Source: Hyphomicrobiales bacterium (GTDB taxonomy: Bacteria; Pseudomonadota; Alphaproteobacteria; Rhizobiales; Rhizobiaceae). Taken from it: a stretch of 64,000 nt of DNA. The DNA is taken from the NCBI GenBank assembly GCA_900469955.1, contig UBYX01000030.1, positions 1 through 64,000 of the forward strand, given 5' to 3'. This document shows, one piece after another, positions 16,723-25,439 of the stretch. The number at the start of each line of letters is the position of its first letter. The stretch's first letter is position 1. The position numbers and the translations under genes were made by a program. The notes below the pieces were generated by a model, which saw only the letters and a list, made by a program, of their open reading frames with translations, made no database searches and was not told where the DNA came from.

Positions 16723-17667
16723 TCAATAGTTCGCCTTGAGGTCGAGGCCGGTATAGAGGCTCGCTACCTGCTCCGCATAGCCGTTGAACGGCAGCGTCGG
16801 CCGGCGCCCCGCGCCGAAGAAGCCGCCTTCGCCGATCCGCTGTTCGGTCGCCTGGCTCCACCGCGGGTGGTCGACGGCTGGATTGACGTTGGAATAGAAG
16901 CCGTATTCGCGGGCATTGGCATTCTTCCAGGTGGTCTGCGGCTGCTGTTCGACAAGTGAAATCTTGACGATCGACTTGATGCTCTTGAAGCCGTATTTCC
17001 ACGGCACGACGAGGCGGATCGGCGCGCCGTTCTGGTTCGGCAGCGTTTCGCCATAGAGGCCCACCGCGAGGATGGTCAGCGGATGCCGGGCTTCGTCGAG
17101 CCGCAGTCCTTCGATATAAGGCCAGGGCAGAGGTTGGAAGAAGCCTTTCTGGCCGGGCATCTCCTCGGGCCGCACGACCGTTTCGAAAGCGACGTATTTG
17201 GCGCTGCCAAGCGGCTCCACCTGATCCAGCATGGCCGAAAGCGGGAAGCCGATCCACGGAATGACCATAGACCAGCCTTCGACGCAGCGCAGCCGATAGG
17301 TACGCTCCTCGAGCGGCATCTTCATGAGTTCTTCGAGGCCGAATTGCTTCGGCTTGCCGACCATGCCCTCGACCTGGACGGTCCACGGTGTCGGCTTGAA
17401 GTCCCCGGCATTCTGCGACGGATCCTCCTTGTTGACTCCGAACTCGTAGAAATTGTTGTAGGTGGTCACGGCTTCCTTGGGCGTCAGTGGTTCGTCCACC
17501 TTGAAGGCGCCGGGCGAGGCTGTCAGGGGCGCCGTCAGCGCGCCGCCGGCGCCACCGAAAACAAGGCCGGCGGCCGCCGCCGTGGTCATGAAACCTCGAC
17601 GGGACATATAGATCTCGCGCGGCGTGATCTCCGAAGCCGGAATATGCGGCGGATGATAGGTGGACAT
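16723..17667 (-). CDS. msrP: MsrP, periplasmic molybdopterin methionine sulfoxide reductase
   Basis: The 314-residue protein has a twin-arginine signal (SRRGFMTTAAAAG, residues 22-34), which fits export of a folded molybdenum cofactor enzyme. The cysteine in RLRCVEGWSMVIPW is the expected molybdenum ligand of the sulfite-oxidase fold. Several Trp and Arg residues of the family follow (VPWKYGFKSIKSI). A GAGAGGAGAT site precedes the ATG, and a longer frame upstream has no support. It is coupled to msrQ. Confidence 0.95.
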   Translation of the reverse strand: MSTYHPPHIPASEITPREIYMSRRGFMTTAAAAGLVFGGAGGALTAPLTASPGAFKVDEPLTPKEAVTTYNNFYEFGVNKEDPSQNAGDFKPTPWTVQVEGMVGKPKQFGLEELMKMPLEERTYRLRCVEGWSMVIPWIGFPLSAMLDQVEPLGSAKYVAFETVVRPEEMPGQKGFFQPLPWPYIEGLRLDEARHPLTILAVGLYGETLPNQNGAPIRLVVPWKYGFKSIKSIVKISLVEQQPQTTWKNANAREYGFYSNVNPAVDHPRWSQATEQRIGEGGFFGAGRRPTLPFNGYAEQVASLYTGLDLKANY

Positions 17668-17874
17668 GGCGAAATCTCCTCTCAAGGCACGGGTGCCTTT
17701 TCTTCCTATACGTAACGCGGAACGGAAAGGTTTCACAGCATCGCGAAGATTGGGACGGACCACGTTTGCGTGAGGAAACGATCGCTTTTGGGATGGAAAA
17801 GGCACGGCGGGAACCCCATCTCGGGTTTGCGGGTTCTCGCCGCATGGTGACAGCGCCGCAATAGGAGATGGTGG

Positions 17875-18285
17875 ATGACGACACGCACCTGGGATGCAAG
17901 GACGGATGGCGAATTCATGGACCGCGCAGAACATCTGCGGCGCCTGCGCCGACTGGCGACCATCGCGCGGCTGATGGATACCGCAATCCGCATCCCCGGG
18001 ACCGGAATTCGCTTCGGCGCGGATTCGGTTTTCGGCCTCGTTCCGCTCGTCGGCGATGCCGGTGGCGCCATGGTTGGCCTCTATATCGTCAACGAGGCCC
18101 GCAAGCTCGGCCTGCCGCCGGCAAAGCTCGCCCGGATGCTCGGCAATGTCGCGGCCGACTCCGTTCTCGGCAGCGTTCCGTTGGCAGGCGATGTCTTCGA
18201 CCTCTTCTTCAAGTCCCATCGCCGGAACCTGCAAGTGATCCTCGATCACTTCGGCGTGCATCCGGACGAGTTGAGAAAGGGGTAA
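17875..18285 (+). CDS. DUF4112 protein
   Basis: The 136-residue protein matches the DUF4112 pattern: a short charged start, then AIRIPGTGIRFGADSVFGLVPLVGDAGGAM and NVAADSVLGSVPLAGDVFDLFFKSHRRN. It contains two glycine-rich hydrophobic stretches (about 55-75 and 95-110) that may enter the membrane. Function unknown. The ATG follows a TAGGAGATGG site. It is convergent with hicA, three bases apart. Confidence 0.85.
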   Translation: MTTRTWDARTDGEFMDRAEHLRRLRRLATIARLMDTAIRIPGTGIRFGADSVFGLVPLVGDAGGAMVGLYIVNEARKLGLPPAKLARMLGNVAADSVLGSVPLAGDVFDLFFKSHRRNLQVILDHFGVHPDELRKG

Positions 18286-18288
18286 AAC

Positions 18289-18483
18289 CTAGAACGCCTT
18301 GGGAAGGCCGGCCTGCTTCAATGTGGCATTGGCTGTGTGGCGGGATTTCACGCCGTGATCGACGGTGAAATATCGCTTGGTAACCGGACTGTACCAGATT
18401 TCGTGGTCGCCCTTACCGGGTCGGTGATAGTGACAGCCGGCCTTTTCAAGGAGCTCTTTGAGGTCGCGAAGATAGCTGGCCAT
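18289..18483 (-). CDS. hicA: HicA-type mRNA interferase toxin
   Basis: The 64-residue protein is a small dsRBD-like HicA. The lysine/glycine/histidine pattern KGDHEIWY, with the catalytic-type histidine, and the ending RHTANATLKQAGLPKAF fit the family. Such toxins cut mRNA and stop growth until the cognate HicB neutralises them. It lies three bases downstream of the HicB-like gene. The order antitoxin first, toxin second is one of the known arrangements. Confidence 0.88.
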   Translation of the reverse strand: MASYLRDLKELLEKAGCHYHRPGKGDHEIWYSPVTKRYFTVDHGVKSRHTANATLKQAGLPKAF

Positions 18484-18486
18484 CGG

Positions 18487-18735
18487 TCAGGCGCGATGTG
18501 GATTGGGGATCCGCGAAAGCTGTTCGGACATGATGTAGATAGGAATTTCCGGCAATTGGGAGGATATGCCGTTCAGCTCGATCAAATCAGTCAGCGCCGC
18601 CTTCACCTTCGGTTCCAGGGCCTCCATCGTTTCGGCCTCGACAGCAAGCCCGCCGATGTCGTTACTTGTCGCGACCCATACGGAGGCTTCCTCATCCCAG
18701 GTGGCATGAACGACGATGGACATGATTGAACTCAT
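18487..18735 (-). CDS. hicB: HicB-like antitoxin (DUF1902)
   Basis: This 82-residue protein has the partial RNase H-like HicB core: SIVVHATWDEEASVWVATS followed by DIGGLAVEAETMEALEPKVKAAL. No separate DNA-binding domain is visible, so it belongs to the short DUF1902 type. I chose the first ATG of MSSIMS because GGGAG lies 7 bases before it. It is in one operon with hicA and probably binds and represses both toxin and operon. Confidence 0.85.
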   Translation of the reverse strand: MSSIMSIVVHATWDEEASVWVATSNDIGGLAVEAETMEALEPKVKAALTDLIELNGISSQLPEIPIYIMSEQLSRIPNPHRA

Positions 18736-18855
18736 TGCTTGCTCCCAATTGGCCTTCCCTGAATATAGGGCCTGTAGCGAGTGAACACAATTTGGTGCTT
18801 TTGCATTTTGGTTCCGTACCGCTTTGGCCTGTCGTGATAGTGACACCCATTGCCC

Positions 18856-18877
18856 TTTGCGGTAGGAAAACCGCAAA
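18856..18877. terminator. hairpin between hicB and ilvD
   Basis: TTTGCGGT / ACCGCAAA with a 6-base loop lies in the 215-base divergent region between hicB and ilvD; a T6 run occurs 9 bases later on the plus strand. It could be a leader hairpin of ilvD. No leader peptide rich in branched amino acids was seen. Confidence 0.3.
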
Positions 18878-18950
18878 ACCAGGGTTTTTTGCGCGGCCGC
18901 CGAGAAAGCGGTAGACTGTCGCACACCCGAAAGACATCGAGGACAACGCC

Positions 18951-20786
18951 ATGCCTGCTTATCGCTCCAGAACCACGACCCATGGCCGCAACATGGCCGG
19001 CGCGCGCGGGCTGTGGCGTGCCACGGGGATGAAGGACAGCGATTTCGGCAAGCCGATCATCGCCGTCGTCAACTCCTTCACCCAGTTCGTCCCGGGCCAC
19101 GTGCACCTCAAGGATCTCGGCCAGCTTGTCGCCCGCGAGATCGAGGCGGCCGGCGGCGTGGCCAAGGAGTTCAATACGATCGCTGTCGATGACGGCATCG
19201 CCATGGGCCATGACGGCATGCTCTATTCGCTGCCGTCGCGCGAGATCATCGCGGACTCGGTAGAGTACATGGTCAACGCCCACTGCGCCGATGCCATGGT
19301 CTGCATCTCCAACTGCGACAAGATCACACCCGGCATGCTAAATGCAGCGATGCGCCTCAACATCCCCGCCGTCTTCGTCTCCGGCGGTCCGATGGAGGCC
19401 GGCAAAGTTGTCATGCATGGCAAGACTGTAGCGCTCGACCTGGTCGATGCGATGGTTGCGGCCGCCGACGACAAGATTTCCGATGAGGATGTGCAGGTCA
19501 TCGAAAGGTCTGCCTGTCCGACCTGCGGTTCCTGCTCGGGCATGTTCACCGCCAACTCGATGAACTGCCTGACCGAAGCGCTCGGCCTCTCGCTGCCCGG
19601 CAACGGCTCGACGCTCGCAACCCATGCCGATCGTAAGCGCCTTTTCGTAGAAGCCGGTCATTTGATCGTCGATCTTGCGCGCCGCCATTACGAGCAGGAG
19701 GACTACTCGGTCCTGCCGCGTTCCATCGCCACCAAAGAGGCGTTCGAGAACGCCATGTCGCTCGATATCGCCATGGGTGGATCGACCAACACCGTGCTGC
19801 ATATTCTCGCCGCTGCCTATGAGGGTGGCATCGACTTCGGCATGGAGGATATCGACAGACTGTCGCGCAAGGTTCCGTGTCTCTCCAAGGTGGCGCCCGC
19901 CAAAAACGACGTCCATATGGAGGACGTCCATCGTGCCGGCGGCATCATGCGCATTCTGGGCGAACTGGAACGCGGCGGCCTGCTCAATCGCGACTGCGGC
20001 ACGGTGCATGCCACGACGCTCGGAGATGCGATCGACCGCTGGGATATCACCCGCACCAACAGCGAAACCGTGCGCGAGTTTTTCAAGGCGGCCCCAGGCG
20101 GCGTTCCGACCCAGGTTGCTTTCAGTCAGTCTTCGCGCTGGGACGATCTCGATACCGACGGTGAGAACGGCGTCATCCGCTCGGTGGAGCACCCGTTCTC
20201 CAAGGATGGCGGCTTGGCGGTGCTCTACGGCAACATCGCGCTCGACGGTTGCATCGTGAAGACCGCCGGTGTCGATGAGAGCATCTTGAAGTTCAGCGGC
20301 CCGGCCGTGGTTTTCGAAAGCCAGGATGCCGCGGTCAAAGGCATTCTCGGCAACGAGGTAAAGGCGGGCGATGTCGTCGTTATCCGTTACGAAGGGCCGA
20401 AGGGCGGGCCTGGGATGCAGGAGATGCTTTATCCCACAAGCTACCTGAAGTCGAAAGGCCTCGGCAAGGCTTGCGCGCTGATTACCGACGGCCGCTTCTC
20501 GGGCGGCACGTCAGGCCTCTCGATCGGTCATGCCTCGCCGGAAGCAGCTCAGGGCGGCGCGATCGGCCTGGTGCGCCAGGGCGACATGATCGAGATCGAC
20601 ATCCCGAACCGCACGATCCATCTTGCGGTATCCGATGCGGAGCTCGCTGCCCGACGCCATGAGCAGGAAGCGCTTGGCTGGAAGCCCGCAGCACCCCGCA
20701 AGCGCAATGTCACGACGGCGCTGAAAGCCTATGCAGCTTTCGCCGCCAGCGCCGACAAGGGCGCCGTGCGCATCCTGCCTGAATAG
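18951..20786 (+). CDS. ilvD: dihydroxy-acid dehydratase
   Basis: The 611-residue iron-sulfur enzyme makes the 2-keto acid precursors of valine, leucine and isoleucine. Cluster ligands are seen in SNCDKITPGM and CPTCGSCSGMFTANSMNCLTEALGL, split over about residues 122-130 and 192-215, and the C-terminal DGRFSGGTSGLSIGHASPEA motif is present. The ATG follows GAGGACAACGCC. It stands alone, without other ilv or leu genes nearby. Confidence 0.98.
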   Translation: MPAYRSRTTTHGRNMAGARGLWRATGMKDSDFGKPIIAVVNSFTQFVPGHVHLKDLGQLVAREIEAAGGVAKEFNTIAVDDGIAMGHDGMLYSLPSREIIADSVEYMVNAHCADAMVCISNCDKITPGMLNAAMRLNIPAVFVSGGPMEAGKVVMHGKTVALDLVDAMVAAADDKISDEDVQVIERSACPTCGSCSGMFTANSMNCLTEALGLSLPGNGSTLATHADRKRLFVEAGHLIVDLARRHYEQEDYSVLPRSIATKEAFENAMSLDIAMGGSTNTVLHILAAAYEGGIDFGMEDIDRLSRKVPCLSKVAPAKNDVHMEDVHRAGGIMRILGELERGGLLNRDCGTVHATTLGDAIDRWDITRTNSETVREFFKAAPGGVPTQVAFSQSSRWDDLDTDGENGVIRSVEHPFSKDGGLAVLYGNIALDGCIVKTAGVDESILKFSGPAVVFESQDAAVKGILGNEVKAGDVVVIRYEGPKGGPGMQEMLYPTSYLKSKGLGKACALITDGRFSGGTSGLSIGHASPEAAQGGAIGLVRQGDMIEIDIPNRTIHLAVSDAELAARRHEQEALGWKPAAPRKRNVTTALKAYAAFAASADKGAVRILPE

Positions 20787-20793
20787 AAAGCAT

Positions 20794-20826
20794 GCGGCTC
20801 AAGTTGCAATTCTTCGCTTGAGCCGC
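20794..20826. terminator. bidirectional terminator between ilvD and the membrane-protein gene
   Basis: GCGGCTCAAG pairs perfectly with CTTGAGCCGC across a 13-base loop. It lies between two converging genes and includes the last codons of the minus-strand gene. Confidence 0.65.
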
Positions 20827-21233
20827 AAGCCGTCGCGAAAGTTCAGTACCATGAGCACGATGTTTATGGCGCCGGCGCAGAGTTCCAGCGCCTGAACGGC
20901 GTAGAAGGCTGTGCCGAACTCGCCGGCCATGGCAAGCTGCCTCAGGATGAGAGCGCAAGGGACCAGCACCAGCAACCCGTTGAGGGCAATCAACGGCATG
21001 CGTTTTTTCTTGGCCGCGACGGCCCGATGTCGCCATTTGCCGCCAAGGCGAAAGCCGCTGAAGCCGGTGACGGCAATCGCCGGCACAAGCACCAGAAGGC
21101 CCCAGGGGATGGCTAGCTTGACGGTGCGGATCGCCTCCGTAGAGCCCAAGATCTCGGTCAATGCAGTCGATAACCAAAAGGTGAGAATCGTCGCCAGCGC
21201 CAGCGTGCCGGCGACGGGGTGAAGCGTTTTCAT
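20799..21233 (-). CDS. four-helix membrane protein of unknown function
   Basis: The 144-residue protein has four hydrophobic helices at about residues 5-27, 39-63, 80-103 and 110-133, separated by a basic cytoplasmic loop (GGKWRHRAVAAKKKR). Proteins of this kind are often encoded beside MarR regulators, but I know no function. It starts 24 bases downstream of the marR stop on the same strand, so it is likely the target and partner of that regulator. Confidence 0.75.
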   Translation of the reverse strand: MKTLHPVAGTLALATILTFWLSTALTEILGSTEAIRTVKLAIPWGLLVLVPAIAVTGFSGFRLGGKWRHRAVAAKKKRMPLIALNGLLVLVPCALILRQLAMAGEFGTAFYAVQALELCAGAINIVLMVLNFRDGLRLKRRIAT

Positions 21234-21257
21234 CGATGTCGTCCTGGTAGAGGGCGG

Positions 21258-21713
21258 TTAGTCGGGCGGACGTTTGGTGTCCAGCCCTGCGGAAAGCTGC
21301 TCAAGGCAGCTGATTGCGGTTTTCAGTTTTTCGGCATCCATTGCCTCGGCGAGCTTGGCGGCGAGTGCATTCCATTGTTCCATGATCGTGGCATAGGCAT
21401 CCTCGCCTCGAGCGGTGAGGCGGACGAGCTTGGCGCGCTTGTGATGCGGATTGTCCTCGAAGCCGACGATACCCTGGCGTTCCAATTCGTCGATCAAACG
21501 CTGCACGCCTTGGCGGGTGAGGCCCATGTTGCGGGCAATCTGCGCGACCGTCAGCGGCTGACCGGCAAGCGCGATGGCGCCCATGACCTGCCAACGAGCG
21601 CTTGAAAGGCCAACGGGCGCGGTCAGTGCGTCGCCGGCGGCGATCAGCGCGCCATTGGTGCGAAAGATCGTCAGCGTGAGAGATGTGAGAATATCGGCAG
21701 CATCGTTTGACAT
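21258..21713 (-). CDS. MarR-family transcriptional regulator
   Basis: The 151-residue protein has the MarR winged helix: SARWQVMGAIALAGQPLTVAQIAR, NMGLTRQGVQRLIDELERQGIVG, and the wing DNPHHKRAKLVRLTARG. The ATG sits directly at the edge of a palindromic operator and has no Shine-Dalgarno sequence, so the mRNA may be leaderless. Autoregulation together with the membrane-protein gene downstream is likely. The ligand is unknown. Confidence 0.9.
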   Translation of the reverse strand: MSNDAADILTSLTLTIFRTNGALIAAGDALTAPVGLSSARWQVMGAIALAGQPLTVAQIARNMGLTRQGVQRLIDELERQGIVGFEDNPHHKRAKLVRLTARGEDAYATIMEQWNALAAKLAEAMDAEKLKTAISCLEQLSAGLDTKRPPD

Positions 21714-21747
21714 GACAATATATTGTCATGATGACAGCATATTGTCA
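21713..21747. promoter_or_regulatory. two tandem MarR operators overlapping the marR promoter
   Basis: Two 16-base palindromes, TGACAATATATTGTCA and TGACAGCATATTGTCA, start 19 bases apart. Read on the minus strand they contain a TTGACA -35 element and, 17 bases on, CAATAT, six bases before the ATG of the marR gene. The design fits repression of the marR operon by its own product. Confidence 0.75.
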
Positions 21748-21756
21748 ATTAGCCTT

Positions 21757-22119
21757 TTAGAGCGGCAGACTCAGGTTCCTGTAGGCCTCGTCGAGCTGCT
21801 TCATCCGCTCGGCATAGGCTCTCCGGATGCATTCCACGTCTTCGCCGCAGGCCTGACGTTTTTTCAGCCAGGCGCTCTGCTCTTCTTGGAGCTTGTCGCG
21901 GTTGCCCATAGGCAGCAGGTTCACGAGAATGTCGAAGGTGGTCACCATCTTCACGTCCGCATCGTTCAGCGATCTCGTATCGCAAATCACCTTTTCATCC
22001 ACCGCAAGATCGGCGCGGTCGCAGTCAAAGCTTGCTGCGGAGGCCATCGGCGCGGCCGCCCATAAGGCAAAGCCGATGAGCAATCCGGTGGGCGCGGTTG
22101 CGATTGAATTATATCTCAT
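21757..22119 (-). CDS. exported LprI-like (DUF1311) protein
   Basis: The 120-residue precursor has a signal peptide ending in APMASA-AS (about residue 28). The mature part holds four cysteines (FDCDRADLAVDEKVICDT and QACGEDVECIRRAY) in the arrangement of the LprI/DUF1311 family, some of which inhibit lysozyme in the periplasm. The ATG before RYNSIATAP was chosen because earlier frames lack a signal. It is read towards the marR gene. Confidence 0.8.
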   Translation of the reverse strand: MRYNSIATAPTGLLIGFALWAAAPMASAASFDCDRADLAVDEKVICDTRSLNDADVKMVTTFDILVNLLPMGNRDKLQEEQSAWLKKRQACGEDVECIRRAYAERMKQLDEAYRNLSLPL

Positions 22120-22360
22120 GCATGCACTCCTGATGCTGACCCAAGAAGTTCTGGAACGTTCCACAGGAGCAAATGAGGCGGCAAAGCCAGATGACAAGGA
22201 TGGAGGTCCCTCGCCGGACGCCATGGCCTCCGCTGTCGCAGGCCTTATATAGTACCGGTAACCTTACGGTTTCCGCGGATTTCTCCGCGATTCGGCCACC
22301 TTTCTTTTCCAGCCTTCCGCGCTACAAATCGAACGGGATTTTAATAGAGTGAGGAATCAC

Positions 22361-23764
22361 ATGCTGAGCGTTCTCAAACGCGTTTCGACCGGCCTTTTCG
22401 TCCTGGCGCTTCTGTCTCCTGTCTCTGCGATGGCGCAGGAACAGAAGACGGTTCCGCAAAGCCGCCAGGAGATGCAGCTTTCCTTCGCGCCTCTGGTCAA
22501 GCAGAGGGCCGGTGCCGTCGTGAACGTCTATGCCGAGCGCGTCGTACAGCGCGTCAATCCCTTTGCCGGCGATCCTTTCTTCGAGCAATTCTTCGGACAG
22601 CGCATGCCGAACCGCTCGGAGAAGCAATCGTCTCTGGGGTCCGGCGTCATCCTTTCGGCCGATGGTCTGGTGGTCACCAACAACCATGTCATCGAGGGCG
22701 CCGACGATATCAAGATCGCGCTCGCCGACGGCCGGGAGTTTGCCTGCGACGTGATGCTGAAGGACGAAAGGGTCGATCTGGCCGTGCTGCGTATCAAGGC
22801 GAAGGAGCAGTTTCCGGTTCTGCCGGTCGCCGATTCTGACCACGTGGAGGTCGGCGATCTGGTTCTGGCGATCGGTAATCCGTTCGGCGTCGGACAGACC
22901 GTCACGAGCGGCATCGTCTCGGCGTTGGCGCGCAACCAGGTCACCACGGGCGATTTCGGCTTCTTCATCCAGACTGACGCGTCCATCAACCCCGGCAATT
23001 CCGGCGGTGCGCTGATGAACATGAACGGCGAGCTGATCGGCATCAATACCGCCATCTTTTCGCGCGGCGGCGGCTCCAACGGGGTCGGTTTCGCGATCCC
23101 CGCCAATCTCGTCAAGGTGTTCCTGGCTTCAGCCGCGGAAGGAAAGACGAGCTTCGACCGGCCTTATGTCGGCGCGACCTTCGATGCCGTGACCTCAGAC
23201 GTCGCCGAAGCGCTCGGACTGAAGACGGCGCGCGGCGCCCTGGTGGTGCGTCTGGTCGAAGGCGGGCCGGCCGATCGGGCAGGTTTGAAACCGGGCGAGG
23301 TCGTGACCGCCGTCAACGGCATCGCGGTCGAACATCCCGATGCGCTTGGCTATCGTCTGACGACGGCAGGTCTCGGCAAACAGGCAAAACTCGCCGTCCA
23401 GACGGCGGAAGGCCAGCGTGAGGTGACGATCGCGCTGAATACCGCTCCGGAGACCACGCCGCCGGATGATCGCCTGCTCGAAGGCCGCAATCCATTCGCG
23501 GGCCTACACGTGGCCAATCTTTCCCCGAAGCTTGCGACCGAACTGCGCATCCCGGCCGAGAAGGCAGGCGTCATCGTCACCGATGTAGCGCGTGGATCGC
23601 CCGCTGCCCGTTACGGATTCGAGCCCGGTGATATCGTCATCTCCCTGAATGGCACGACCGTCACGTCGACCAAGGCCCTGGAAGGCATGCTGGATGACGA
23701 TCCCGGCTTCTGGCGGGTGGAAATCGAGCGCAAGGGCCAGCGTATCCGGCAGTTCTTCAGATGA
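22361..23764 (+). CDS. degP: periplasmic serine protease of the DegP/HtrA family
   Basis: The 467-residue protein has a signal peptide (cleavage near AMA-QE, residue 25), a trypsin-like domain and two PDZ domains (about 265-345 and 375-465). The catalytic triad is His109 in TNNHV, Asp139 in RVDLAVL and Ser214 in GNSGGA. It degrades or refolds misfolded envelope proteins. A GTG four codons upstream exists, but GAGGA lies just before the ATG used. It overlaps rarA by four bases. Confidence 0.95.
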   Translation: MLSVLKRVSTGLFVLALLSPVSAMAQEQKTVPQSRQEMQLSFAPLVKQRAGAVVNVYAERVVQRVNPFAGDPFFEQFFGQRMPNRSEKQSSLGSGVILSADGLVVTNNHVIEGADDIKIALADGREFACDVMLKDERVDLAVLRIKAKEQFPVLPVADSDHVEVGDLVLAIGNPFGVGQTVTSGIVSALARNQVTTGDFGFFIQTDASINPGNSGGALMNMNGELIGINTAIFSRGGGSNGVGFAIPANLVKVFLASAAEGKTSFDRPYVGATFDAVTSDVAEALGLKTARGALVVRLVEGGPADRAGLKPGEVVTAVNGIAVEHPDALGYRLTTAGLGKQAKLAVQTAEGQREVTIALNTAPETTPPDDRLLEGRNPFAGLHVANLSPKLATELRIPAEKAGVIVTDVARGSPAARYGFEPGDIVISLNGTTVTSTKALEGMLDDDPGFWRVEIERKGQRIRQFFR

Positions 23765-25077
23765 GTGGCGATCTTTTCGCGTCGCGGGTTCCCGAGGAGG
23801 TCGCCAACCGGCGGCCTCTTGCAGACCGTCTGCGGCCGAAGACGCTCGATGAGGTGACGGGTCAGCCGCATCTGACGGGTGAGGATGGCGTTCTGCGCCG
23901 GATGATCGCTTCGGGCTCGCTCGGCTCGATGATTTTCTGGGGGCCTCCCGGCACGGGCAAGACGACGGTGGCACGGCTGCTCTCGGGAGAAGCAGGACTT
24001 GCCTTCGAGCAGATTTCCGCGATCTTTTCCGGCGTGGCGGAGCTGAAGAAGGTCTTCGAGACGGCGCGGATGCGCCGCATGGATGGTCGGCAGACATTGC
24101 TCTTCGTCGACGAGATTCATCGCTTCAACCGCGCCCAGCAGGACAGCTTTCTGCCGGTCATGGAGGACGGCACGGTCATTCTTGTCGGCGCAACCACCGA
24201 AAACCCGAGCTTCGAATTGAATGCCGCTCTCCTGTCGCGCGCCAGGGTTCTGACCTTCCGGTCGCATGACGAAGAGAGCCTGATCGAATTGCTGCAACGC
24301 GCCGAGCAGGTGGAGGGAAGGCCGCTTCCGCTCGATCCTGACGCGCGGGCAAGCCTGGTCCGCATGGCTGACGGAGACGGACGAGCCGTGCTGACGCTCG
24401 CTGAAGAGGTCTGGCGGGCTGCGCGGGAAGGGGAGGTCTTCGATACCGAGAGCCTCATCCGGATCGTCCAGCGTCGTGCCCCCGTCTATGACAAAGCCCA
24501 GGACGGTCACTACAATCTCATCTCTGCACTGCATAAATCCGTGCGCGGTTCGGATCCTGATGCCGCGCTCTATTATCTGGCGCGCATGTTCGACGCCGGC
24601 GAGGACCCGCTTTATCTTGGACGCCGTCTGGTCAGGATGGCGGTGGAGGATATCGGCCTTGCCGATCCGCAGGCCCTGGTCATCTGCAACGCTGCCAAGG
24701 ATGCCTACGATTATCTGGGCTCGCCGGAAGGCGAGTTGGCGTTTGCCGAGGCCTGCGTCTATCTGGCGACCGCGCCGAAATCAAACGCGGTCTACACGGC
24801 CTTCAAGGCGGCAACCCGCGCCGCCAAGGAAAACGGCTCGCTTCTGCCGCCGAAACATATTCTCAATGCTCCGACCAAGCTCATGAAGGGCGAGGGATAC
24901 GGAGACGGCTATCGTTACGACCACGATGAGCCGGACGCCTTTTCCGGCCAGGACTATTTTCCGGAAAAGATGGGACGGCAGACCTTCTACGATCCCCCGG
25001 AGCGCGGTTTCGAACGCGAGATCAGGAAGAGGCTCGACTGGTGGGCCAAGCTTCGCAAGGAGCGGAACGCGGAGTGA
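23761..25077 (+). CDS. rarA: replication-associated recombination protein A (MgsA-type AAA ATPase)
   Basis: The 438-residue clamp-loader-like ATPase acts at stalled replication forks. Walker A is GPPGTGKTT (about residues 61-69), Walker B is LLFVDEIHRFN, and GATTENPSFELNAALLSRARV covers sensor 1 and the arginine finger. The C-terminal tetramerisation domain includes KSVRGSDPDAALYYLARM and HILNAPTKLMK. Translational coupling with degP is seen in the ATGA overlap; degP-rarA is a conserved rhizobial pair. Confidence 0.97.
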   Translation: MSGDLFASRVPEEVANRRPLADRLRPKTLDEVTGQPHLTGEDGVLRRMIASGSLGSMIFWGPPGTGKTTVARLLSGEAGLAFEQISAIFSGVAELKKVFETARMRRMDGRQTLLFVDEIHRFNRAQQDSFLPVMEDGTVILVGATTENPSFELNAALLSRARVLTFRSHDEESLIELLQRAEQVEGRPLPLDPDARASLVRMADGDGRAVLTLAEEVWRAAREGEVFDTESLIRIVQRRAPVYDKAQDGHYNLISALHKSVRGSDPDAALYYLARMFDAGEDPLYLGRRLVRMAVEDIGLADPQALVICNAAKDAYDYLGSPEGELAFAEACVYLATAPKSNAVYTAFKAATRAAKENGSLLPPKHILNAPTKLMKGEGYGDGYRYDHDEPDAFSGQDYFPEKMGRQTFYDPPERGFEREIRKRLDWWAKLRKERNAE

Positions 25078-25095
25078 TCCTCATGGAGGATGTGC

Positions 25096-25398
25096 TCAGG
25101 ACGCCTGCTTCTGACCGGGCGCGGTAACAAGTTTGACTGAGGAATCCGCCAAGCCGTGGTGACCTTCCATATCGACAATCAAATGCCAGTGCCCGTTTTC
25201 AGGAATGACAAGCCGGACCGGCGATTTCTTGGCGACGCCGCCCACATATTTGAAATCCAGCTTTTCAGTGAAGCGCTGGAAGTTGACCGCCGTCAGCAGA
25301 CGCACGTTGTTGACCGCGTTCAGGGTCACTTCGATCACAGTGCCTGCGCGCTGCAGCTTCAGATCGTAGTGCGTAAAGCGGAAGCTCGGAGCGGTCAT
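25096..25398 (-). CDS. DUF1883 protein
   Basis: The 100-residue protein shows the DUF1883 core: FRFTHYDLKLQRAGTVIEVTL, then NVRLLTAVNFQRF, KKSPVRLVIPENGHWHLIVDMEG. The family is small, mostly beta-strand and of unknown function, sometimes fused to TIR or other signalling domains; here it is alone. No signal peptide. It converges with rarA, 18 bases apart. Confidence 0.85.
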   Translation of the reverse strand: MTAPSFRFTHYDLKLQRAGTVIEVTLNAVNNVRLLTAVNFQRFTEKLDFKYVGGVAKKSPVRLVIPENGHWHLIVDMEGHHGLADSSVKLVTAPGQKQAS

Positions 25399-25439
25399 TG
25401 CTGCCTCACGGATGCCAATATGAAAGTTTGCTAATTCTA

